Assembly (NCBI RefSeq): GCF_030285625.1
Contig: NZ_CP127294.1
Span: forward strand, 4,246,001-4,310,000
Length of the DNA: 64,000 nucleotides
Origin: Amycolatopsis sp. 2-15
GTDB lineage: Bacteria; Actinomycetota; Actinomycetes; Mycobacteriales; Pseudonocardiaceae
Reading direction: 5' to 3'
A program made the translations under genes and the position numbers. Shown one piece after another: positions 15,961 to 23,924 of this stretch. The notes under the pieces were generated by a model that saw only the letters and a program-made list of their open reading frames with translations, did no database searches and was not told the DNA's origin. Position 1 is the stretch's first letter; each line of letters begins with the position of its first letter.

Positions 15961-16593
15961 TCATTCCCCGGGAGCTTCGCCCTGGATCAGCGGGAACACC
16001 TCACCGATGAGCGTGACGAGCGATTTGCTCAGCAGCGTGTGCACCTGGTCCCGGCTCAGCGAGCCCCGCACGAGCCACTCGCGCCCAGCCGCCTTCACCA
16101 TGCCTGCGAACGCCCGCACGGCCGCGTTCAGCTCCTCGCCGTGCTCGCTGTCGCGCGAAAGGCCGACGGCCTCCAGCACGCGGTCGGCCGACTCGCGGTC
16201 GGCCTCTTCCAGGATGCGGTCGACCTCCGCGTCGCGCCCGATGCCCTCCGGCGCGATCGCGGCGAGCCACGTCTTCTCCTGCGCGCGCACCATGTCGAGG
16301 AACCAGTCGATGGCGACATCGGCGCGCAGCTCGAGCGGGCCGTCGGGCAGGATCTCGATCGCGAGCCTCGGCACGGTCAGCGCGCGCCGCACGATTTCCA
16401 GGTACAGCTCGCGTTTCGTGCCGAAGTAGTGGTTGATCAACCCCCGCGCGACCCCGGCGGCCGCCGCGATGTCCGAAGTGGACACCGCCGAGTAGGGCCG
16501 TTCGCCGAACAGGCGCGCCGCGCAGGCGTAGATCTGCTCCCTGCGCTCGTCCGGTTCCAGTCTCCGCCACTTCGGCGCCGGCTCCGTATTCAT
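15961..16593 (-). CDS. TetR/AcrR-family transcriptional regulator
   Basis: A 210-residue regulator. The N-terminal HTH (residues about 14-60) reads RREQIYACAARLFGERPYS and VSTSDIAAAAGVARGLINHYFGTKREL, the standard TetR recognition pattern. The C-terminal domain carries a conserved MVRAQEKTWLAAI segment. The sequence preceding its ATG is unusually AT-rich for this genome (ATACGTAATATTTTC on the + strand) and contains TACGTA, so it probably holds the promoter and an operator. It converges with the other TetR gene and lies 112 bases downstream of the monooxygenase operon on the same strand. It could regulate that operon, but nothing in the sequence proves it. Confidence 0.85.
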   Translation of the reverse strand: MNTEPAPKWRRLEPDERREQIYACAARLFGERPYSAVSTSDIAAAAGVARGLINHYFGTKRELYLEIVRRALTVPRLAIEILPDGPLELRADVAIDWFLDMVRAQEKTWLAAIAPEGIGRDAEVDRILEEADRESADRVLEAVGLSRDSEHGEELNAAVRAFAGMVKAAGREWLVRGSLSRDQVHTLLSKSLVTLIGEVFPLIQGEAPGE

Positions 16594-16705
16594 ACGTAAT
16601 ATTTTCGCATGATCGGTTCAGTGGGGCCGACCGATGTCCGGCGGTGTCGCGCCCGGGGACACCATTGGTTGGCTACCGCCGGGTACGGGTTGACTGGCCG
16701 CCGGG

Positions 16706-18400
16706 TCAGTCGGGCAGCTCGACCGGCGCCAGGTCGTCGAACAGGTCACCGGGACCGGGGTTGGCCGGCGCCGACTCGCCGCCGAAGTGGTGCTGCACGC
16801 CCCACACCGCGTTGAGCGCCGTCTGCACCGCGCCCTCGGCCCAGCCCGCGGTCCACGAAACGTCGTCGCCGGCGAGGAACAGCCCGCGGTAGGGCTCGGG
16901 CAGGTTGTCCTGCTTGAAGTGCGTGAACAGGCGGTGCTGGTAGCGGTAGTGGCCGGGCAGGTTCGCCTTGAACGCGCCCATGAAATGCGGTTCCGCTTCC
17001 CACGACACGGTCACCGGGTCGCCCACGAGGTGCTTGCGCACGTCGACCCCGGGGTAGATCTCGCGCAGCGACTGCAGCATCACCTCCACGCGTTCGGACA
17101 CGCTCAGCGGCAGCCACTTCAGCGAATCGTCGGCCCACGTGTAGGAAAGGCAGATCACGGCGGGTTTGTCCGGGTCGTCGCCGAGCAGGTAGGTGCCGCG
17201 CGGCATCCGGTCGGTCAGCGTCATGCTCATCGTGTCGCGCCCGGTCACGGGGTCGCGATCGAGCCAGAACGGGCGGTCCACCGGCACGAAGACCTTCGAC
17301 GACTCCATGTAGTGGGTGCGCTCGATGGCCGTCCAGTGGTCGATCGGGAACAGCGCCTCGTCGCATTCGATCTTGGACAGCAGCATCCAGCTCTGCGCGG
17401 TGAACACCGCGGCGCGGAAGGTGCGGATGTGCCCGGACGCGTCGGTGACGGTCACGTTGTTCGGCGCCGTGCGGTGCAGCCGCGTGACGCCGGGGCGCGG
17501 CCGGGCGCCCTCGTGCAGTGCCGCGAGGCTGGTGCCGGCGGGCCAGTGCGCGAGCGTTTCCGGTGCGTGGTCCCACAACCGCACCGGCAGCTGCCTGCTG
17601 CCGCCGGTGATGCTGCGGTGCTCGTCGTCGGCGCCGGTGTAGACGACGCGCAGGATCTCCAGGATCGAGTTGGGGAAGTCGGTGTCCCAACCGCCCGTGC
17701 CGAAGCCGACCTGGCCGAAGATCTCGCGGTGGCGGAACGACGCGAACGCGGGCGAATCGCACAGGAATCCGTAGAACGTCTGGTTGTCCAGCCGCGGCAC
17801 GAGCTCGTTCCAGATCCGCTTCACGGTTTTCGCGTCGCGGTCGCGGATCGCGGTCTGCATCTCGGCGAACGACGCGTGCTCGTCGAGCGTGCGCTGCCAC
17901 GCCTTCGCGACTTCCGTGAACACTGGTGGCAGATCGTCCTGCGTGTGCGCGTAGTGACTGTGGCCCTTGAGGTCCACGACGGTGCTCGGCGTCGCGGGCG
18001 CGAGCGGGTTCGGGAACGGCGAGGTCTCGAGGCCCACCTTGTCGATGTAGTGGAACAACGCGGTGGACGCCGGCGGGAAGCGCATCGCGCCCATCTCGGC
18101 GACCACGTCGTCGGGCAGGCCGGGGAAGCGGTGCGTGCGCAGCCGTCCGCCCAGCTCGGCGATCTCGTACACCACCGGCCGCAGCCCGAGTTTCATGAGC
18201 TCGTAGGCCGTGACGATGCCCGAAAGCCCGCCGCCGATCACGGCGACCTCGGTGCCGTGGTGTTCCGCGGGCACGGTGCCGAGGCCGGCGGGGTGGGTGA
18301 GGTAGTCGTCGTAGGCGAAGGGGAAGTCGGGGCCGAACATGGTGATCGGGCGTCCGGCCGGCTCGTCCGTGGGGATCGCGGTCGGGACGGCGGAGGTCAT
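16706..18400 (-). CDS. Flavin monoamine oxidase family protein, tryptophan/phenylalanine 2-monooxygenase-like
   Basis: A 564-residue FAD enzyme. The dinucleotide motif VIGGGLSGIVTAYEL (GGGLSG at 56-61), E79 and GGRLRTH (84-90) bind FAD, and the C-terminal AGDDVSWTAGWAEGAVQTAL is the signature of the tryptophan 2-monooxygenase/phenylalanine oxidase branch of amine oxidases. These enzymes convert an L-amino acid either to the 2-keto acid or, by oxidative decarboxylation, to the arylacetamide. The second outcome fits the operon, because a nitrilase-fold amidase-type gene (18397-19170) and an amino-acid permease precede it with 4-base overlaps. Substrate (Trp, Phe or other) is inferred, not shown. 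No signal peptide is seen. Confidence 0.85.
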   Translation of the reverse strand: MTSAVPTAIPTDEPAGRPITMFGPDFPFAYDDYLTHPAGLGTVPAEHHGTEVAVIGGGLSGIVTAYELMKLGLRPVVYEIAELGGRLRTHRFPGLPDDVVAEMGAMRFPPASTALFHYIDKVGLETSPFPNPLAPATPSTVVDLKGHSHYAHTQDDLPPVFTEVAKAWQRTLDEHASFAEMQTAIRDRDAKTVKRIWNELVPRLDNQTFYGFLCDSPAFASFRHREIFGQVGFGTGGWDTDFPNSILEILRVVYTGADDEHRSITGGSRQLPVRLWDHAPETLAHWPAGTSLAALHEGARPRPGVTRLHRTAPNNVTVTDASGHIRTFRAAVFTAQSWMLLSKIECDEALFPIDHWTAIERTHYMESSKVFVPVDRPFWLDRDPVTGRDTMSMTLTDRMPRGTYLLGDDPDKPAVICLSYTWADDSLKWLPLSVSERVEVMLQSLREIYPGVDVRKHLVGDPVTVSWEAEPHFMGAFKANLPGHYRYQHRLFTHFKQDNLPEPYRGLFLAGDDVSWTAGWAEGAVQTALNAVWGVQHHFGGESAPANPGPGDLFDDLAPVELPD

Positions 18401-19170
18401 GCCTGGGGTCCTTCTTCGGTCAGGGATCGGTACAGCTCGGGCCGGCGGTCGGCCAGGTAGGTGTTCGCCGGCCGGGTGAGCACGGCGGGGTCGAGGTCCG
18501 CGACGATCAGTTCGGGCCCGTCGCCGGCCTTGGCCACCGTCTCGTCGGGCGAGGCGATGGTCGAGTGACCGCAGTAGGTCAGCTCGCCCTCGGTGTCGCA
18601 GCGGTTCGCGTACACGACATACAGCTGGCTTTCGTGCGCCCGGATGGGCACGAGTGCGTCCGCGACCCGCTCGTACGGCCGCATCAACGCGGTCGGTACG
18701 AGCAGCAACTGGGTGCCGGCGAGGGCGTGGGCGCGCACCGGTTCGGGAAACTCCACGTCGTAGCAGATGAGCAGGCCCACGCGCAGCCCGCCGAGGTCCG
18801 CCTGCACCACCAGGTCCGCGCCGGGGGAGAACTGGCTGTGGTCGATCTCGCCGTAGAAGTGCGTCTTGCGGTAGTTCGCGAGCCGTTCCCCTTGCGCGGA
18901 CAGCAGCTGCACGGAGTTGTACACCGTGTCGCCCGCGCGCTCGGGGTAGCCGTAGACCAGGGCCACACCGTGTCGCCGCGCGAGCGCGGCCAGCTCCCGC
19001 GCCAGCGGTCCGCCGGCCGGCTCGGCGCGCTCGGCGACCGCGGCGGCGCCGATCGCGTAGCCCGTGGTGATCATTTCCGCGGTGACCACGAGCTCTGCGC
19101 CGCGCTCGGCGGCGGCAGCGAGCGCGGCGGGCAGTTCCGCATAGGGCCCCTGGTGGACGGCGACGATCAT
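18397..19170 (-). CDS. Carbon-nitrogen hydrolase (nitrilase superfamily amidase)
   Basis: A 257-residue nitrilase-fold hydrolase with the complete catalytic triad: E32 (VTAEMITTGY), K102 (YRKTHFYGE) and C136 (LICYDVEFPE). The FPEPVRA sequence after the cysteine and the compact length resemble omega-amidase and aliphatic or R-stereoselective amidases rather than true nitrilases. It should hydrolyse an amide to acid and ammonia. Start ATG 19170 overlaps the permease stop, and its stop overlaps the monooxygenase start, both by 4 bases. A reasonable inference is that it cleaves the amide made by the neighbouring flavoenzyme. An independent amidase role cannot be excluded. Confidence 0.87.
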   Translation of the reverse strand: MIVAVHQGPYAELPAALAAAAERGAELVVTAEMITTGYAIGAAAVAERAEPAGGPLARELAALARRHGVALVYGYPERAGDTVYNSVQLLSAQGERLANYRKTHFYGEIDHSQFSPGADLVVQADLGGLRVGLLICYDVEFPEPVRAHALAGTQLLLVPTALMRPYERVADALVPIRAHESQLYVVYANRCDTEGELTYCGHSTIASPDETVAKAGDGPELIVADLDPAVLTRPANTYLADRRPELYRSLTEEGPQA

Positions 19171-20588
19171 TTCGCCGCCGCCAGCCGCGAACGCCGGATG
19201 CCGTAACCGAAGTACAGCACCAGCCCGAGCAGCATCCAGCCGCCGAACACGACCCATGTGGCCCCGTCGAGGCTGAACATCATGTACGCGCAGCAGAGCA
19301 CGCCCAGGATCGGCGTGACGGGGGAGAACGGGACGCGGAACGTGCGCGCGTCGTCCGGTCGGCGCTTGCGCAGCACGAGCACGGCGATGTTGACCAGGCC
19401 GAACGCGAAGAGCGTGCCGATGCTGGTCGCGTCGGCGAGTTTGCCCAGTGGCACGAACGCGGCGAGCACCGCGACGAACGCCGACACCACCAGGGTGTTC
19501 GTGCGCGGCACGCCGGTCCGCGGGTGCACTGTGGACAGTGTCTTCGGCACGAGCCCGTCGCGCGACATGGCGAACATGATCCGCGTCTGTCCGTAGAGGA
19601 CGGTCAGCACCACGCTCGAGATCGCCACGAGGGCGCCGACGGCGAGCACGCCGGCCCAGAACGGGCTGTCCAGCACCGAGGTCAGCACGTGCGACAGGGC
19701 CGCCTGCTGGTCGTCGAACTGCTGCCACGGCAGCGCGCCGACAGCCGCGACGGCCACCAGGCAGTAGAGCACCGTCACAATGCCGAGCGAGAGCAGGATC
19801 GCGCGCGGCAGGTCGCGCTGCGGGTTGCGGGCCTCCTCGCCGGCGGTCGACGCGGCGTCGAACCCGATGTAGGAGAAGAACAACTTCGCGCCGCCCGCGC
19901 TCATGCCGGCGAGGCCCAGCGGCAGGAACGGCGTGAAGTTCTTGGCTTGCACGGCGGTGAACGCGATGGCGCAGAACAGGACCAGCGTCGCGATCTTCAC
20001 CACGACCATGATCGCGTTGGCCCGCGCGCTCTCCTTCGCGCCCGAAAGCAGGAGCACCATCGCCAGCAGCACCACCACGATCGCGGGCACGTTCACCAGC
20101 CCGCCGTCGCCGGGCGGGCCGCTGATCGACTCCGGCAGCGCGACCCCGAACGCCAGCTGCAGCAGCTCGTTCACGTACTGGCCCCAGCCGACCGCCACCG
20201 ACGCCACGGACACGCCGTACTCCAGGATCAGGCACCAGCCGCAGACCCACGCCACCAGCTCGCCGAGCGTGGCGTACGCGTAGGAGTACGACGAGCCCGA
20301 CAGCGGGATCATGCCCGCGAGCTCGGCGTAGGACAGCGCGGAGAACAGCGCCGTGACCCCGGCGAGCACGAACGAGAGGACGACGGCGGGTCCGGCCACC
20401 GGCACAGCCTCGCCGAGCACCACGAAGATGCCGCTGCCCAGCGTCGCGCCGATGGACAGCATCGTGAGCTGGCCCAGGCCGAGCGAGCGTTTCAACGGGC
20501 CGTGGCCGGCCTCGGCCACCAGGTCCGCGACCGGTTTGCGGCGCCCGAGGGCCGTGCCGAGCCGCACGCGGGTCGGGGTGGACGTCAC
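19167..20588 (-). CDS. APC-family amino-acid permease (CAT/cationic amino acid transporter-like)
   Basis: A 473-residue membrane transporter with about 12 helices. The first helix contains SIGATLGSGIFVVLGEA, the unwound substrate-binding G(S/A)GIF motif of APC transporters; helix 6 has FFSYIGFDAASTAGEEARNP, and PVTPILGVLCC is close to the end, as in the CAT subfamily. It should import an amino acid by proton or other ion coupling. It is the first gene of the three-gene operon with the C-N hydrolase and the flavin oxidase, so it probably feeds their substrate. The 150 bases upstream (20589-20738) hold no recognisable gene; the promoter is not obvious. Confidence 0.88.
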   Translation of the reverse strand: MTSTPTRVRLGTALGRRKPVADLVAEAGHGPLKRSLGLGQLTMLSIGATLGSGIFVVLGEAVPVAGPAVVLSFVLAGVTALFSALSYAELAGMIPLSGSSYSYAYATLGELVAWVCGWCLILEYGVSVASVAVGWGQYVNELLQLAFGVALPESISGPPGDGGLVNVPAIVVVLLAMVLLLSGAKESARANAIMVVVKIATLVLFCAIAFTAVQAKNFTPFLPLGLAGMSAGGAKLFFSYIGFDAASTAGEEARNPQRDLPRAILLSLGIVTVLYCLVAVAAVGALPWQQFDDQQAALSHVLTSVLDSPFWAGVLAVGALVAISSVVLTVLYGQTRIMFAMSRDGLVPKTLSTVHPRTGVPRTNTLVVSAFVAVLAAFVPLGKLADATSIGTLFAFGLVNIAVLVLRKRRPDDARTFRVPFSPVTPILGVLCCAYMMFSLDGATWVVFGGWMLLGLVLYFGYGIRRSRLAAAK

Positions 20589-20738
20589 CTGGCTACTCCT
20601 CGTCGTCGAGGCTGCGATGAAGATCGGGCGCGAGCCACGGTATCGAGCGAAGTGTGAGCCGAAAACAGGAAAACGTTGCGCGTTCGGACGAGATCTGGGT
20701 GTTTCATTGCACTTTCACGGTCGGAAACGGTGATCTGT

Positions 20739-22085
20739 TCACTCCGCGACGGCGGGCGAAGGTTCAGCCTGCCGGGCCGGTTCAGTCGGTTCGGCCGGGG
20801 TGGCGGGCTCCGCGGGGTCGTCGCTCGCGGGCAGCAGCAGAGTGAATGTCGGCGGGTGTGGGCTCGACAGCCGCAGCCGCCCGCCCTCGGCCTCGGCCAG
20901 GCTGCGGGCCAGCCGCAACCCGATGCCGTGCCCGGGCGGCGCGGTGCGGGCCAGGGCGAACGCGTCGGTGTCGCCGAGGTCCGGGCCGTCGTCGGCCACG
21001 TCGATGGCGAGCGCGCCGCCCGCGTCGCGCGCGACGACGGTGACCGGTCCACAGCCGTGCGTCGTCGCGTTGTCCAGCAGCACGGCGAGCACCTGCCGCA
21101 CGGCCGCCGCCGAAGCCCGGACGGTGGGCGGGTCCTGGACTTCGACGCGAAGCCCGCGGCCGCTGAGCAACGGAGCGCCGGCGTCGCGCAGCTCGGCCAG
21201 CACGGCGCCGAGGTCGAGCTCCGCGCGCGGTGCGCGGCGTTCGCGGGACAACGCGAGCAGGTCGTCGATGGTGCGCTCGAGCCGGTCGGCCGAGTCGATG
21301 CCGGCGCGGATCGCCTCGTACGGGTCGAGCCCGGGCGTCTCCAGCGCGGCCTCCAGCTGCAGCCGCAAGCCGGCCAGCGGCGTGCGCAGCTGGTGCGACG
21401 CCTCGGCCGAGAACGCGCGCTCGCGATCGAGCGTCTCGCCGATCCGCTCCGCGGTCACGTCCAGCGCCGCGCCGACCCGGTCGATCTCGGCGATGCCCGC
21501 GCGCGGGCTGCGAGCTGTGAAGTCACCGTCGCCGAGCCGGGTCGCGGCCGACGACAGTTCCTCCAGCGGGCTCGACAGCCGGGCCGCGATGCGCCGAGCG
21601 ATGAGCCAGCTCGCGGCGACGGCGGCGACCCCGAACCCGATCATCCCGAGCCAGGTCAGGCCGACGCGGCGCAGGAGCACGGTGTGCGGCATCGCCGCGC
21701 GGACCACACCCGCGAGCCGCGCGCCGTCCATCACCGGCACCGCCAGCACGTCCTCGCCGTCGACCGGTCCGGACGCCACGTCGACGTCCGCCCCGGACAC
21801 CTGCCTCACCACCGCGTCGGCGGTCTCCGGGCCCGTGCCGGAGACCAGCCGCCCCTGCGGGTCGTAGATCCCGACGGTCGCACTGTCCTGCACCGGCTGG
21901 CGGGGCACGCGCCCTGCGGCGAGCGCGTCGGAGACCTCCAGTGCCGTGCCGTCGGCGGCGCGTTCGAGCTCGGAGCCGGTGTTCTCCCGGAAGTACCACA
22001 GCGCCGCGACGGCCAGCGGCAGCCCGAACAGCACGGTGGCCACCACGGCGGCGAGCACCGTGAGTGTGACGATCCGGCGGCGCAC
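20739..22085 (-). CDS. Two-component sensor histidine kinase
   Basis: A 448-residue membrane kinase. TM1 is at about residues 5-30 and TM2 at 142-162, enclosing an extracytoplasmic sensor loop of roughly 110 residues; a HAMP segment follows (163-215). The dimerisation/phosphoacceptor helix has H231 in EASHQLRTPLAGL, the N-box is VLLDNATTHG, G1 is DDGPDLG and G2 is GHGIGLRLARSLAEAEGG. The C-terminal tail is Pro/Glu-rich. A GTG at 22085 is taken as start because it lies two bases after the response-regulator stop; longer frames would overlap that gene. It pairs with the regulator at 22088-22771. The stimulus is unknown. Confidence 0.9.
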   Translation of the reverse strand: MRRRIVTLTVLAAVVATVLFGLPLAVAALWYFRENTGSELERAADGTALEVSDALAAGRVPRQPVQDSATVGIYDPQGRLVSGTGPETADAVVRQVSGADVDVASGPVDGEDVLAVPVMDGARLAGVVRAAMPHTVLLRRVGLTWLGMIGFGVAAVAASWLIARRIAARLSSPLEELSSAATRLGDGDFTARSPRAGIAEIDRVGAALDVTAERIGETLDRERAFSAEASHQLRTPLAGLRLQLEAALETPGLDPYEAIRAGIDSADRLERTIDDLLALSRERRAPRAELDLGAVLAELRDAGAPLLSGRGLRVEVQDPPTVRASAAAVRQVLAVLLDNATTHGCGPVTVVARDAGGALAIDVADDGPDLGDTDAFALARTAPPGHGIGLRLARSLAEAEGGRLRLSSPHPPTFTLLLPASDDPAEPATPAEPTEPARQAEPSPAVAE

Positions 22086-22087
22086 GC

Positions 22088-22771
22088 TCAGGCCTCTTCC
22101 AGGCGGTAGCCGTGCCCGCGCAGCGTGGCGATCCGGGGCACGTCCGCCGGCTCGGGCGCGGCTTCGGCGAGCTTGCGCCGCAAGGCCGCGATGTGGACGT
22201 CGAGCGTTTTGGTGGAGCCGCGCGCGTTCGCGTCCCAGACGTCGGCCATGAGCCGCTCCCGGCTCACCGCCACGCCCGGTTGCTCGGCGAGGCGGGCCAG
22301 CAGGTCGAACTCCCGCGCCCGCAGGTCCACCTCCTGCCCGCCGATGACCGCACGGCGGCTCGCCGGGTCGACCACGAGCGAGCCGACGGTGACGACCGGC
22401 ACCGCGAGGTTCGCCGGCGCGCCGCGGCGCAGGTGGGCGCGCACGCGGGCGAGCAGCTCGCCGAGGCGGATGGGTTTGGTGAGGTAGTCGTCGGCGCCCG
22501 CGTCGAGGCCCACGACCACGTCCATCTCGTCGGCCCGCGCGGTGAGGATCACGACGACCGCGCCCGGCATGCTCGTGCGCAGGCGGCGGCACACGTCCAC
22601 GCCGTCGAGGTCGGGCAGGCCCAGGTCGAGCAGCACGAGCTCGGCCCCGGCCTCGTTCAGGGCGCTGCGGCCGTCGCGGCACCAGCGCACCTCGTGACCG
22701 TGGCGCGTGAGCGACGACTCCAGGACGCCGCCGATCGTCACGTCGTCCTCAACCACCAGCACCTTGGCCAC
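22088..22771 (-). CDS. OmpR/PhoB-family response regulator
   Basis: A 227-residue two-domain regulator. The receiver domain has acidic pocket residues E8-D10, phospho-acceptor D49 (LLDLGLPDLDG), Thr in LTARA and K99 (YLTKPIRL). The C-terminal winged helix (about 130-225) carries DLRAREFDLLARLAEQPG and the recognition segment STKTLDVHIAALRRKL. It is followed after 2 bases by its cognate kinase. Target genes are not evident; the APC operon lies downstream on the same strand beyond the kinase, and LacI lies upstream. Confidence 0.93.
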   Translation of the reverse strand: MAKVLVVEDDVTIGGVLESSLTRHGHEVRWCRDGRSALNEAGAELVLLDLGLPDLDGVDVCRRLRTSMPGAVVVILTARADEMDVVVGLDAGADDYLTKPIRLGELLARVRAHLRRGAPANLAVPVVTVGSLVVDPASRRAVIGGQEVDLRAREFDLLARLAEQPGVAVSRERLMADVWDANARGSTKTLDVHIAALRRKLAEAAPEPADVPRIATLRGHGYRLEEA

Positions 22772-22849
22772 GGCAGCAGCCTAACCAACACCCCGGCCGG
22801 ACTGTGCCGGAAATCCGCGGAGGCGCATTTCGTCTACATAGGACGGTGC

Positions 22850-23887
22850 TCAGCGCCTGGGGCGCGCGGTGCTTTCGCGCAGCACGACCTCGGCGTTGAG
22901 CCGGACCGTGCGGGCCCGGGTGCCCGACCCCTTGAGCGCCAGGTCCATCGCGCGTTCGCCCAGCTGTTCCAGGGGAAGCGCGACCGTGGTGAGCGCCGGT
23001 GTGAGGTCGCGCACTACGGGGATGTCGTCGAAGCCCGCCACGGAGATCTCGCCCGGCACGGCGACGCCGGCCTCGCGCAACGCGGCCAGTGCGCCGATCG
23101 CCATCAAATCTGTGACCGCGAACACGCACGTCGGGCGCTTCCGCTTCGGGCGCTCCAGAAGCCGCTTCGCCGCCTCGTAGCCGCCGTCGCGGGTGAACGC
23201 GGTTTCGAGGACGTCGTCGTCGGACAGTGGCACGCCGTGGGCGGCGAGCTCCTCGGCGAACCCGTCGAGCCGGTCGCACACCGTGGTGAGCCGCGTCGGC
23301 CCGGCCAGCACGGCGAACCGCTTGTGGCCCAAACCGACGAGCGCCTTCGCGAGGGCAGCCGCGCCACCACGGTTGTCGGGCTGCACGGTGTCCACTTTGA
23401 GCCCGCGGTGCCGGCTGACGGCCGCGACCTGGCCGCCGCCGCGGCGGTACGGGTCCAGCTCCGCGGCCATCGCGCGTTCCCAGGAGCGGTCTTCGAACGC
23501 CGAGCCGATCAGCACGATCGCCGACGCCCGCTGCGCCCGCAGCGCCGAGACGTACGCCACTTCGCGGTCGGGGTCACGGAAGGTGTCGGCGAGCATCACG
23601 AGCAGGCCGTTGGCGTTGGCCACCTTCATGACCCCGCCGGCGACCGCGGAGAAGTACGGATCGGACACATCGTGACAGATCACCCCGACCGTCCGATGTG
23701 TCCCTCCGGCGAGTGCCTGCGCGTGTGCGTTCGGCGCGTACGCGAGCTCAGTCGCGGCCGACATCACGCGGTCGCGCAGGTCCGTGCGGACGGACGCGGT
23801 GCCGTTGAGCACCCGCGACGCCGTGGCGAGTGACACGTCGGCGCTTTGTGCCACGTCGGCCAACGTCACGTGTGGCCCCGACTTCAT
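22850..23887 (-). CDS. LacI-family transcriptional regulator
   Basis: A 345-residue repressor. The HTH at residues 7-26 (VTLADVAQSADVSLATASRVLNG) and the hinge helix region precede a periplasmic-binding-protein-like sensor domain (HRTVGVICHDVSDPYFSAV onward). ISVAGFDDIPVVRDLTPALTTV is the typical late LacI segment. ATG 23887 has GGAGGAGC upstream and starts at the HTH. It is divergent from the fused peptidase/nitroreductase gene with only 37 bases between starts, so it may control that gene. No sugar locus is adjacent; the effector is unknown. Confidence 0.88.
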   Translation of the reverse strand: MKSGPHVTLADVAQSADVSLATASRVLNGTASVRTDLRDRVMSAATELAYAPNAHAQALAGGTHRTVGVICHDVSDPYFSAVAGGVMKVANANGLLVMLADTFRDPDREVAYVSALRAQRASAIVLIGSAFEDRSWERAMAAELDPYRRGGGQVAAVSRHRGLKVDTVQPDNRGGAAALAKALVGLGHKRFAVLAGPTRLTTVCDRLDGFAEELAAHGVPLSDDDVLETAFTRDGGYEAAKRLLERPKRKRPTCVFAVTDLMAIGALAALREAGVAVPGEISVAGFDDIPVVRDLTPALTTVALPLEQLGERAMDLALKGSGTRARTVRLNAEVVLRESTARPRR

Positions 23888-23924
23888 CGCTCCTCCATGG
23901 TGGTTCCTCGGGCATAGTGGCCCC

